From Oscillospiraceae bacterium (GTDB lineage: Bacteria; Bacillota; Clostridia; Oscillospirales; Oscillospiraceae), in NCBI GenBank assembly GCA_017416685.1, contig JAFQBN010000002.1, positions 186,001 to 250,000 of the forward strand: a stretch of 64,000 nucleotides of DNA, in the 5' to 3' direction. The notes beneath the pieces are model-generated. The model ran no database searches and had not been told where the DNA came from. It worked only from the letters and a program-made list of their open reading frames with translations. Positions 7,786-15,522 of this stretch are shown in pieces. The position numbers and the translations under genes were made by a program. Each line of letters starts with the position of its first letter. Positions within the stretch are counted from its first letter, which is position 1.

Positions 7786-9005
7786 ACCAACGCCTCTCCC
7801 CTCTCGTCCGATTGCCCCAAAGTCAGCTCCCGCCCGGGATTTTGCCGCATACGGCCTGTTAATCCGTAATCCGCCTGCTCCGTCGCTGCGGTGGTCTGCG
7901 CCGCCACCGGGAAGCGGATCTGACTCTGCAGGTAGCGGTTTTCCAAACTGGCAAACACACGATAGACCATGATCCACGTCTGCTCTCCGGCGATGCCGTC
8001 CTGAGCCAGACCTGCCGCTCGTTGGAACGCCCGCACCGCTTCCTGAGTGGCCGGACCGTAGCTTCCGTCCACCGCTACGTCGGGGATAACATCGTAAAAC
8101 TCGCTGATGGCACTGAGCATATACTGCAGAGCGCTGACAGACTGACCTGTGCTGCCCGGGCCGGTCACACCCGGGTAACGGAAGTTGACTGCTGTAAAGC
8201 GCTGACCTTTACTGACAAGCTCTGACAAGCGGTTGATGGCGTTATAGAGGGACACCATCTTGTACCACGTAGCCTTGCCTACAATGCCGTCCGGGGTCAG
8301 GCCGAAGATCTGCTGGAACTTCTGCACCGACCGCTCGGTATTGGCATCAAAAACCGCGGCGGTGGGCCAGATTTTGGGGATGGCGGGATAGTCCTGAGAA
8401 ATGCGATTGAGCATCACCTGCACGATCAGTACGTCTTCCCCGCTGTCACCCCGGCGCATATTGCGGCCCGGAAAGCTGTCCCGGGGCTGCTGCAGCGGCA
8501 CGTCGGTGACCAATTCGATGTCGTTTCCGTAGTAATTGCGCAGGATGGCAATGGAGTCGTACCCCTGTTTGGCAAGCTCCTGACTGCCCCACTGGGACAG
8601 GCCCGCGCAGGTCACGGTGGTTCCGTTGCAGAACTTGGCGGCCAGCGGTTCCACGAATCCGCGGCGGCGGATATAGCTGTCAAACACGTCGTCCACGATT
8701 TTGGACACACTCTCAAAGATGTTGCGCCCACGGATGAACTTCTGGTCGTAGGCCGTGGATGAGGTGATGTCAAAATCATACCCGCGGCTGCGGTAATACT
8801 GGGTATAGACCCGGTTTAAGGCAAAGGAAATCTGGGCCAGCACATTGGCCCGGATAGCCGCAGGCTCCCACGTGGGATAGATCTCACTGCTGGCCACATT
8901 CTTGATATAGTCCGGAAAGGACACCGTCACATTCTCTGCATTTTGAGTGGGCGCACCAAGATGGACGGTAATGGTGGTAGGAATATAAGGTGTTACGACC
9001 GCCAT
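7782..9005 (-). CDS. SleC-like cortex-lytic protein (SpoIID domain plus peptidoglycan-binding repeats)
   Basis: 407 aa. The first 170 residues resemble the SpoIID/LytB lytic-transglycosylase domain: SFPDYIKNVASSEIYPTWEPAA with the family's key glutamate in SSE, then TCAGLSQWGSQELAKQGYDSIAILRNYYG. Two PG_binding_1 modules follow (about 187-262 and 275-365). This matches SleC, the clostridial cortex hydrolase that Csp proteases activate during germination, except that the N-terminal pre-domain of SleC is missing and is encoded by the gene just upstream. GAGGTG overlapping the upstream stop codon is a clear ribosome site for the ATG at 9005. No signal peptide, as for spore-integument proteins. 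Confidence 0.8.
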   Translation of the reverse strand: MAVVTPYIPTTITVHLGAPTQNAENVTVSFPDYIKNVASSEIYPTWEPAAIRANVLAQISFALNRVYTQYYRSRGYDFDITSSTAYDQKFIRGRNIFESVSKIVDDVFDSYIRRRGFVEPLAAKFCNGTTVTCAGLSQWGSQELAKQGYDSIAILRNYYGNDIELVTDVPLQQPRDSFPGRNMRRGDSGEDVLIVQVMLNRISQDYPAIPKIWPTAAVFDANTERSVQKFQQIFGLTPDGIVGKATWYKMVSLYNAINRLSELVSKGQRFTAVNFRYPGVTGPGSTGQSVSALQYMLSAISEFYDVIPDVAVDGSYGPATQEAVRAFQRAAGLAQDGIAGEQTWIMVYRVFASLENRYLQSQIRFPVAAQTTAATEQADYGLTGRMRQNPGRELTLGQSDERGEALV

Positions 9006-9014
9006 GCCGCCACC

Positions 9015-9407
9015 TCACAGTTCCTGGGGAGGAATGGGCCGCACATCGGTGCGTTCGGTCCAGCTCTCCCCCGCTACCAGCGGATTCAACTCCACCTGCT
9101 GTACTGTCTGCTGCCCGGCGAAGATCTGCACGTCCTCCAGCCACATGACCTCGTACCCGGGATGCTCCACCCACACGTCCACCACAGCAAAGGGCTGTTT
9201 CGTCTGCTCGGGGCTGGTGCTTTCCCCGGCGGGCGGCGCGTCCACCCGGACCGGTTTGATGTTTCCGCTTTCGTCCGTCTCCTGCAGAGAGATCATCTGA
9301 TACTTCCCGTCCCGGCCACGGCTTGCCACGATGACTGCCGCACCCACCACCGGGATCTCCGCCTGAGATGCATACACCCGCACGTGTAATGTACCCGACT
9401 GCGCCAT
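9015..9407 (-). CDS. SleC N-terminal pre-domain-like protein
   Basis: 130 aa. It begins GTLHVRVYASQAEIPVVGAAV, a carboxypeptidase-regulatory-like beta-sandwich, continues with WVEHPGYEVMWLEDVQIFAGQ, and ends in a linker rich in Pro and Glu. The same architecture (beta domain, GYE, VQI, NPL, then linker) is recalled for the N-terminal pre-region of clostridial SleC, so this looks like the missing front of the next gene. The two genes are separated by 9 bases, each with its own ribosome site (AAAAGGAGG here). A weak CATAGCATG element at 9446-9454 (minus strand) resembles a mother-cell sigma -10. Function alone is unknown; it may keep the enzyme inactive or bind coat proteins. Confidence 0.65.
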   Translation of the reverse strand: MAQSGTLHVRVYASQAEIPVVGAAVIVASRGRDGKYQMISLQETDESGNIKPVRVDAPPAGESTSPEQTKQPFAVVDVWVEHPGYEVMWLEDVQIFAGQQTVQQVELNPLVAGESWTERTDVRPIPPQEL

Positions 9408-9475
9408 AGTCTGCCTCCTTTTGCGGCAAACGCCGCCTGTTTCCCCATGCTATGAAAGCAACGGCACACAGGTGC

Positions 9476-9506
9476 AAAAAGAGCGTGGTCGGCTGACCAC
9501 GCTCTT
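9476..9506 (-). terminator. Terminator of the EamA transporter gene
   Basis: A perfect 12-bp stem (9479-9490 with 9495-9506), loop GGCT/AGCC, followed by UUUUU on the minus strand. It lies just after the transporter stop and before the sleC-like operon. Confidence 0.85.
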
Positions 9507-9512
9507 GCATTG

Positions 9513-10397
9513 TTATTTCTTTTCCCGCAGGAAGGCGAATTTGGTTTCCGAACACAGCACTGCCACAAAAATGACAACAAATCCGGCCAGCATCATGACC
9601 GTGACCACATCGTGGTAGAACACCACGGAAAACAGCACACCGAACACCGATTCCAGTGACAGAATAACAGATGCCGATGCCGGGTCGGACCAGATTTGAC
9701 CCACATTCTGGAACAGCAGAGCCACAGTGGTTGGCATCACGCACAGATAGGCCAGCGGCAGGAACACCGCAGGATCCTGCAGGGCCTGTACCGGTATGGT
9801 TTCAAAGGCAAAGCTTCCGGCCCACGCGTACACACCTGCAAATGCGAACTGAAGCACGGTCAGCAGGTAGATGTCCTTGCCCGGGGCGGTCTTTTCCACC
9901 GCGATAATGTGGGCGGCGTAGAACCCGGCGGCGATCAGAGTCAGCCAGTCGCCTGTGGCAACAGTCAGGTCACCGTTCAGCGACACAAGGCCCACACCGG
10001 TCACGCACAGCACAGCCGCAATGATGTTATAGCGGTCGGGACGACGCTTCATCACCACCCAGTAGAAAAAGGGCACCAGCACGCAGTAAACCGCCGTCAG
10101 GAAAGCATTTTTCGATGGTGTGGTCCGTTCCAGGCCGAAGGTTTGAATTAAGTAGGCCAAGAACAGGAATGCACCGATGATCGCTCCGCGCCAAAGGTAA
10201 TCCCACGTAAAGGTCTTCCACTTCTTCGCACACACCGCCGCCAGCAGGCAGGCGCCCGCCGTGAACCGGATGGCCAGCAGGGTAAACACCGGCATCACAT
10301 CCAGCGTGTTCTTCATGATAAAGAAGGATGTTCCCCATATGATCGCTGCCGCAAACAGCATGGGCTTGGCTAGCTTTCGCATTACATTCGGACTCAT
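9513..10397 (-). CDS. DMT-superfamily (EamA) transporter
   Basis: 294 aa, about ten hydrophobic segments arranged as two EamA repeats of five. The first begins ALFAAAIIWGTSFFIMK-like (AAAIIWGTSFFIMKN), the second around WLTLIAAGFYAAHIIAVEK. AIIWGTSFF and SVILSLESVFGVLFS are typical EamA signatures. Members export or import amino acids, metabolites or nucleotide sugars in the cytoplasmic membrane; the substrate cannot be told from sequence. Monocistronic, with its own promoter (TTGCAT-17-TACAAT) and terminator. Confidence 0.9.
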   Translation of the reverse strand: MSPNVMRKLAKPMLFAAAIIWGTSFFIMKNTLDVMPVFTLLAIRFTAGACLLAAVCAKKWKTFTWDYLWRGAIIGAFLFLAYLIQTFGLERTTPSKNAFLTAVYCVLVPFFYWVVMKRRPDRYNIIAAVLCVTGVGLVSLNGDLTVATGDWLTLIAAGFYAAHIIAVEKTAPGKDIYLLTVLQFAFAGVYAWAGSFAFETIPVQALQDPAVFLPLAYLCVMPTTVALLFQNVGQIWSDPASASVILSLESVFGVLFSVVFYHDVVTVMMLAGFVVIFVAVLCSETKFAFLREKK

Positions 10398-10430
10398 ATC
10401 TGCACGCTCCGTCTATCTGGTCTGCTGGGT

Positions 10431-10459
10431 ATTGTAACAGAAAAGCGCATGGTATGCAA
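10431..10459 (-). promoter_or_regulatory. Sigma-A promoter of the EamA gene
   Basis: On the minus strand TTGCAT, 17-base spacer, TACAAT, about 33 bases before the start codon. Confidence 0.65.
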
Positions 10460-10516
10460 GTGCATTTCTCCCTCGAATTTGTGAACAGTACTTTTACTTT
10501 ACATCAACTACTATTT

Positions 10517-11857
10517 CTAACTGTTAAGGTGTTTTTGCAACAAGTTTAGTGCCTGAGGCGACAGAAAAAGCAGCGCTGTCAGATTGGGCAGTGCCATTAA
10601 TGCACTGAACAGGTCCACCAATTGCCACACCAATTCCGACGGGGCTACGCTCCCCCAAACACAGGCCAAGAGAAACGCGCACAGCCAGGTCGGTTTTACC
10701 CACCGGCCCGTGAACAGCCACTCCATGGCCGTTTGGCCATAAAAACTCCATCCCAGCACCGAGGAAAAGGCAAACAGCACTACGCTTGCCTCCACCACCC
10801 ATGCTCCCGGCTGACCCAGCACGCGGCCAAAGGAGTCTGCCGCAAGGGAAACCCCAACGTCCGTACCCGCTCCCCCCGCAGTCGGGTCATACACCCCGGC
10901 ACAGAGGATGACCAGCGCAGTTGCGGTGCAAACCACCAACGTGGCGAAGAAAACCTCGAACATGCCCCAAAGTCCCTGTTCCCCGGGGTCTTTTGTGTCT
11001 GCATTTGCATGGGCAATGGCGGTGGAACCCATCCCCGCCTCGTTGGTAAACACCCCCCGGGCCACGCCGTAGCGCACCGCCGCCACAGCCCCCACACCGC
11101 CTGCCGCCGATTTGGGCGACAGCGCACTTTTCACGATCAGCGTGAATGCACCGGGCAGTCGGTCCCGACACAGCCACAGGACCACCGCGGCGCTGCCCAG
11201 AAACAGCAGCGCCATGGCGGGCATCAGCAGCTCACTGACCCGGGCGATGCGTCCGATCCCACCAACCAGTATCACTCCCGCCAACACCGCCGCTGCGACA
11301 CCCACCCAAAGCCTGCTTGCTCCCGCCGCACCATGAATACTCTGGACAATGGCGTTGGTCTGTATCATCCCCCCGCCTGCCAGCGCTCCGCCTATACAGG
11401 CAACGGAAAACCACACCGCCAAAAAGCGGCTTTGCATCCCCGCTGCGATATAGTACATGGGTCCACCCCGCCAGCCGCCGGCTCCCGGCTGTCGCCAGCG
11501 CAGGGTGAGTATCTTTTCCGCACAGCCGGTCATCATACCAAGCAGTGCGCTGACCCACATCCAAAACACCGCACCCGGCCCGCCGAACCAAATCGCCGTC
11601 GCCACGCCGGTCACGCTGCCCGTTCCGATGGTAGAAGCAAGGGCGGTGGTAAGGGCTTGCAGTCTGGTGATTCCCGTCCCCTGCCGCCTACCTGCCCGCA
11701 GCAGCCTGCCCGCCGTTCCCCCCAACCAGCGGCGAATGCCAAACAACTGAAAAAAGCCGGTACGAACGGAGTAGTAGAGACCCACAAGCAGAAAAAGTCC
11801 CAGCAGCCACGGAAACCACATGAAGTCCGCCGCCCGCGCCAGTGTCGCCACATCCAT
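10517..11857 (-). CDS. Sodium:alanine (amino acid) symporter, AGCS family
   Basis: 446 aa, typical AGCS length with about eleven membrane segments. Family marks are LQALTTALASTIGTGSVTGVATAI near residue 70-90, FWMWVSALLGMMTGCAEKIL, GGPMYYIAAGM, and FTNEAGMGSTAIAHANA (conserved cation/substrate region, about 270-285). It imports alanine, glycine or a related amino acid with Na+ or H+. The start is uncertain: GTG-ATG-GAT follows AGAGG closely; the ATG at 11857 gives an N-terminus (MDVATLARAADFMWFPW) like other family members. No obvious terminator after the stop. Confidence 0.9.
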   Translation of the reverse strand: MDVATLARAADFMWFPWLLGLFLLVGLYYSVRTGFFQLFGIRRWLGGTAGRLLRAGRRQGTGITRLQALTTALASTIGTGSVTGVATAIWFGGPGAVFWMWVSALLGMMTGCAEKILTLRWRQPGAGGWRGGPMYYIAAGMQSRFLAVWFSVACIGGALAGGGMIQTNAIVQSIHGAAGASRLWVGVAAAVLAGVILVGGIGRIARVSELLMPAMALLFLGSAAVVLWLCRDRLPGAFTLIVKSALSPKSAAGGVGAVAAVRYGVARGVFTNEAGMGSTAIAHANADTKDPGEQGLWGMFEVFFATLVVCTATALVILCAGVYDPTAGGAGTDVGVSLAADSFGRVLGQPGAWVVEASVVLFAFSSVLGWSFYGQTAMEWLFTGRWVKPTWLCAFLLACVWGSVAPSELVWQLVDLFSALMALPNLTALLFLSPQALNLLQKHLNS

Positions 11858-11919
11858 CACCTCTGCAATACTGGTATGTGACCCTGCGGTCGCCCATGCC
11901 CGCTTCGCGTAAATACCCC

Positions 11920-11948
11920 TTTACTTTCATAAACTAATTTGATAAAAT
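11920..11948 (+). promoter_or_regulatory. Promoter of the first yerC-like operon
   Basis: TTTACT, 17-base spacer, TAAAAT, followed 42 bases later by the start codon. The block CTTTACTTTCA closely matches CTTTACTCTCA in the promoter of the second yerC-like gene at 25973. Confidence 0.6.
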
Positions 11949-11990
11949 ACTCTGTGATTATAATGCTTCTGTCAGAAAGGAGCGACCCCG

Positions 11991-12293
11991 ATGAAGATCC
12001 CTCCGCGCCAACCGAACGACATCCTGTATCAGGCTATCCTAACCCTGAAGAATATGGACGAGTGCCGCCGCTTTTTTCAGGACCTTTGTACTGTGTCCGA
12101 ACTGCGCGCCATGGAACAGCGCATGGAGGTGGCTCTGCTGCTGAATGAGGGCATGATCTACAGCGATATTCTGGAGCGGACCGGTGCCTCCAGCGCCACC
12201 ATCAGCCGGGTCAACCGCGCCCTGATGTACGGCGAGGACGGCTATCAGACCGTTATCCCCCGCCTGCAGGAGGAAACCGATGGCAAGCTATGA
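11991..12293 (+). CDS. yerC: YerC/YecD-type TrpR-superfamily regulator (copy 1)
   Basis: 100 aa, all helical. The pattern LYQAILTLKNMDECRRFFQDLCT, ELRAMEQRMEVA and the helix-turn-helix YSDILERTGASSATISRVNRAL is that of the YerC/YecD branch of the TrpR superfamily. It probably binds DNA as a dimer; ligand and targets are unknown. It heads a plus-strand operon, and its end overlaps the methyltransferase start by 14 bases. A second copy at 26049 shares roughly 60% of residues by eye and heads the indolepyruvate oxidoreductase operon. Ribosome site GAAAGGAGC. Confidence 0.88.
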   Translation: MKIPPRQPNDILYQAILTLKNMDECRRFFQDLCTVSELRAMEQRMEVALLLNEGMIYSDILERTGASSATISRVNRALMYGEDGYQTVIPRLQEETDGKL

Positions 12294-13032
12294 TTTTCTG
12301 GCCGGCTGCTACGACCGGTTTACCCGTGACGTGGATTACGCCCGCTGGGCCGACTACATTCAGCGGCACTTTGACCGCCAGGGCCTGCCCGGCAGCACGG
12401 TGCTTGACCTTGCCTGCGGCACCGGCTCGCTGACGTGGGAACTTGCCCGCCGGGGCTATGAGATGATCGGTGTGGATCTGTCCCCGGACATGCTGGCTCA
12501 GGCCGCGGACAAGGCCGACGATACCGTGAGCATTCCCCCCATCTTCCTGTGTCAAAGTATGGACAAGCTGGACCTGTACGGCACCATCGATGCCTGCGTG
12601 TGCTGTCTGGACAGCATAAATTATGTTACCAACCCCAAAAAGCTGCAAAAGGCCTTTGAACGGGTGCATCTGTTCCTGATGCCCGGCGGCCTGTTTATCT
12701 TTGACTTCAACACCCCCTCCAAGCTGCAGGCAATGGACGGTCAGGTCTTTCTGGACGAGACCGAAGATGCCTACTGCGTGTGGCGCGGCGACTACTCTCG
12801 CAGGCGGCGCATTTGTTCCTACTTTATGGACATTTTTGCGCTGGACGAGGAAACCGGCCTGTGGGATCGCGGCGAAGAACTGCACGAAGAATACGCCTAC
12901 ACCCCCGAAGAGCTGACTCAATTTCTGCGTAATGCCGGATTTCGGGATGTGCGGCAATACGGCGAACTGTCCATGCGCCGCCCCCACCCCGACGAACAGC
13001 GCATTTTCTTCGTAGCGAGAAAGGATACTTGA
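12280..13032 (+). CDS. Class I SAM-dependent methyltransferase
   Basis: 250 aa. Motif I VLDLACGTGSLTWELA (about residues 41-56), acidic loop GVDLSPDMLAQA, and a C-terminal beta region ending PDEQRIFFVARK. This is the YqeM/UbiE-like soluble methyltransferase type that often accompanies small housekeeping genes in Firmicutes. The acceptor is unknown. Translation probably couples to yerC through the 14-base overlap; the next gene starts two bases after its stop. Confidence 0.88.
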   Translation: MASYDFLAGCYDRFTRDVDYARWADYIQRHFDRQGLPGSTVLDLACGTGSLTWELARRGYEMIGVDLSPDMLAQAADKADDTVSIPPIFLCQSMDKLDLYGTIDACVCCLDSINYVTNPKKLQKAFERVHLFLMPGGLFIFDFNTPSKLQAMDGQVFLDETEDAYCVWRGDYSRRRRICSYFMDIFALDEETGLWDRGEELHEEYAYTPEELTQFLRNAGFRDVRQYGELSMRRPHPDEQRIFFVARKDT

Positions 13033-13034
13033 TT

Positions 13035-13913
13035 ATGGCAGACGAAATTGTAAGAGCAATTACCGGCGACGGATTGATCCAGGCCGCCGCCATTACGGGC
13101 CGTAACATTGTGGAGCGGGCCCGCAACATCCACACCACTCTGCCCGTGGCCACCGCGGCTCTGGGCCGCGCCCTTTTGGCCGCCGGACTCATGGGCGACG
13201 CTTTGAAGGCCGAGGGCGGCTCCCTTACCCTGCAGATCAAGGGCGGTGGCCCGCTGGGTACCATTCTGGCCGTGTCCGACAACCACGGCAATGTCCGCGG
13301 CTACGTACAGCACCCCGACGTAGCCCTGATGGAGATCGAGCCGGGCAAGCTGGACGTCGGCACTGCCGTAGGTGAAACCGGCACTCTGACCGTTATCAAG
13401 GATCTGGGCATGAAAGAACCCTATGTGGGCAGCATTGGCATGTTCACCGGCGAGATCGCCGACGACATTGCCATGTACTTTGTGGAGAGTGAACAGATCC
13501 CCACCGCATGCGCTTTGGGTGTGCGCGTGGACACCGACCAATCCGTCAGCGCCGCCGGCGGCTACCTGATCCAACTTTTGCCCGGCGCAGACGAGAGTAT
13601 GATCGAAAAAATCGAGAAAGGTGTGCGCAGCCTTGGCTCTGTGAGCAAGGCGCTGCTTGGCGGTCTGGATGCAGAGGGCCTGCTGCGGGCTGTGCTGTCC
13701 GACTTTGAGTTGGAAGTGCTGGAACGGCACCCGGTGGAGTATCGCTGCTACTGCAGCCGTGACCGGGTGGAGCGGGCTTTGATCAGTATGGGCCGTCAGG
13801 AGCTGGCCCAAATGATCGAAGAGCAGGGTCAGGCGGAACTTTCCTGCCAGTTTTGCGACAAGCTTTATAGCTTTACACGCGAGGAGTTGGAATATCTTTT
13901 AACAAACATGTGA
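13035..13913 (+). CDS. hslO: Redox-regulated chaperone Hsp33
   Basis: 292 aa. Hsp33 holds unfolding proteins under oxidative stress. The N-terminal domain has DGLIQAAAITGRNIVERAR and GPLGTILAVSDNHGNVRGYV. The C-terminal redox switch carries all four zinc cysteines as CYCSRDR (CxC) and CQFC (CxxC). The ATG follows AAGGA by nine bases; a TTG two codons earlier is less likely. It is followed nine bases later by a nitroreductase, so the two may share a redox role. Confidence 0.96.
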   Translation: MADEIVRAITGDGLIQAAAITGRNIVERARNIHTTLPVATAALGRALLAAGLMGDALKAEGGSLTLQIKGGGPLGTILAVSDNHGNVRGYVQHPDVALMEIEPGKLDVGTAVGETGTLTVIKDLGMKEPYVGSIGMFTGEIADDIAMYFVESEQIPTACALGVRVDTDQSVSAAGGYLIQLLPGADESMIEKIEKGVRSLGSVSKALLGGLDAEGLLRAVLSDFELEVLERHPVEYRCYCSRDRVERALISMGRQELAQMIEEQGQAELSCQFCDKLYSFTREELEYLLTNM

Positions 13914-13922
13914 GGTGAAACC

Positions 13923-14441
13923 ATGGATTTTGAACAGCTGATCGATCAGCGCTACTCCGTGCGCGATTTCAAACCTGAACACCTTTCTCAGGCAGTGCTT
14001 GACAAAATCATTGCCGCCGGTCACAAAGCACCCACCGGCTGCAACTATCAGCCCCAGCGCATCCTTGTCCTAAACACAGATGAAGCGATTGCCAAGCTGC
14101 GCCAATGTACCAAGTGCCACTTTAACGCGCCCACTGCCCTGCTTGTCTGCCATAACAAGACCGAAAGCTGGAAGCGTATCTACGACGGCGCCCTTTCCTC
14201 CCCGGTGGATGCCACCATCGTCACCACCTATACGATGCTGGCAGCACAGAACGAGGGCGTCGGCTCCTGCTGGGTCATGCATTTTGATCCCGCCGCCATG
14301 CGGGAACAGTTCAATATTCCCGAACAGATCGAGCCGGTGGCTTTGCTGGTACTGGGTTTCCCTTCCGACAAAGCAAAACCCATCGACATGCACTTTGCCT
14401 TCCGCCCTGTGGAAGAAACTGTCCTCTACGAGACATTTTAA
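13923..14441 (+). CDS. Nitroreductase-family flavoprotein
   Basis: 172 aa, the short form of the FMN-binding nitroreductase family. FMN contacts are visible at the N-terminus (LIDQRYSVRDFKPE, with the RYSVRDF signature) and the C-terminal GFPSDKAKP loop. GVGSCWVMHFDP lies in the middle. It is likely an NAD(P)H-dependent reductase of quinones, nitro compounds or another small substrate in the cytoplasm. Last gene of the yerC1-methyltransferase-hslO operon, with GAGGTGAAACC before the ATG and a strong terminator after it. Confidence 0.9.
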   Translation: MDFEQLIDQRYSVRDFKPEHLSQAVLDKIIAAGHKAPTGCNYQPQRILVLNTDEAIAKLRQCTKCHFNAPTALLVCHNKTESWKRIYDGALSSPVDATIVTTYTMLAAQNEGVGSCWVMHFDPAAMREQFNIPEQIEPVALLVLGFPSDKAKPIDMHFAFRPVEETVLYETF

Positions 14442-14450
14442 GCAAACAGA

Positions 14451-14484
14451 AAAACCCCCGTGCCATGCGGCACGGGGGTTTTAT
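14451..14484. terminator. Bidirectional terminator
   Basis: A perfect 10-bp GC stem (CCCCCGTGCC with GGCACGGGGG, 14455-14478), loop ATGC, flanked by AAAA and TTTT. It lies between the convergent nitroreductase and amidohydrolase genes. Confidence 0.93.
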
Positions 14485-14493
14485 TATTATGTA

Positions 14494-15495
14494 TCAGTCC
14501 TTCAGACCGTACAGGTTCATGGCGTTGTTGTAGAAAATATCCTCCACCTGGGTGCGATCCAAATCAAGCAGCAGCGCCGCCTGACGAACGGCCAACAGGT
14601 TCTCCTGCGCCACAAAACACGGCTTGACGTTGTAACGTCTGAACAAGTCAGACAACGCATCGCACGCCGCCCCGGTTATCCATGCAAAACTGTCGTTGAT
14701 CGAGACCACCTTGCCCCGGACCAAAGTGATGGGATAGTCGCTACCCCACATGACCCGCTTGCCCGCCGTAGCCTTGATACAGGCCATCATGGGGGCGGGT
14801 TCGGTGATCGCGGACAGGTCGAACCAGACATTTTCAAGGTGAGACAGTTTCCCAATCGTCTCAACCCCCGTCCACGAGGCAAAGCTGCGCGCACAGTGAG
14901 CCAAAACAAGCTTTGCATCCGGGTAACGCTTCACCATGGTAACGATCTGATCAAAATTCTCCGGGTCAGCCAAGGCGGCCGGGCGCATCATGTGTAAAAC
15001 GATGGAAAGCTTTTTCTCATTTGCCACTTCCCATGCGCTTTCAGGCAGGTATTCATTGATAGCGCAGGCGTTCGGATTAGCTGCGCCGGTAGTGTGGGCA
15101 TAGCATTTCAACCCCTTGATCCCGGGATGATCCACGATCTGCTCTACCCGTTCCCTGCTGTCGCCCGCACCCACAAACGCACAGCCAACGCAGTTGGGAG
15201 CGGCATCCAACCGCTCATAGATCTGGCGGTTTTCTTCCTGTCGTCCCTCCGGCGTGGCGGCATTGCGGGTGGCGTGGGGCAACGCGTTGATGCGAATTAC
15301 AGCGGGATCACACAGCATCGGCCCCATCTGCGCGCAATAGCTCTCATAGGTGTAATCGATCAATTCGGCCGCACCGGGCGTTTTTGCATACAGATGGGCA
15401 TGGGCATCAAACACCTTGTCCGGTACAAAGTCGCGCAACAGCTCCCGCGCGCGCAGGTCCGCCTCGGTCAGTTCCAGCCTAGTATTGGCACTCAT
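14494..15495 (-). CDS. Amidohydrolase-2 family metal-dependent hydrolase
   Basis: 333 aa. The N-terminal metal motif VFDAHAHLY (HxH), GIKGLKCYAH, LSIVLHMM, LVLAHCARS and WGSDYP at the end form the PF04909 TIM-barrel pattern used by decarboxylases and lactone or amide hydrolases. The substrate is not evident. It is 27 bases downstream of the large glycosidase-like gene, in the same direction, with GGAGGAAAC before its ATG, so both likely belong to one catabolic unit. Confidence 0.85.
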   Translation of the reverse strand: MSANTRLELTEADLRARELLRDFVPDKVFDAHAHLYAKTPGAAELIDYTYESYCAQMGPMLCDPAVIRINALPHATRNAATPEGRQEENRQIYERLDAAPNCVGCAFVGAGDSRERVEQIVDHPGIKGLKCYAHTTGAANPNACAINEYLPESAWEVANEKKLSIVLHMMRPAALADPENFDQIVTMVKRYPDAKLVLAHCARSFASWTGVETIGKLSHLENVWFDLSAITEPAPMMACIKATAGKRVMWGSDYPITLVRGKVVSINDSFAWITGAACDALSDLFRRYNVKPCFVAQENLLAVRQAALLLDLDRTQVEDIFYNNAMNLYGLKD

Positions 15496-15522
15496 CGTCG
15501 TTTCCTCCTCATCACAGGCAGA

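Noticed and set aside
7219-9407. Phage tail or lysis module
   Set aside because: PG-binding modules alone could suggest phage, but the SpoIID-like domain, lack of signal peptides and resemblance to SleC fit spore germination better.
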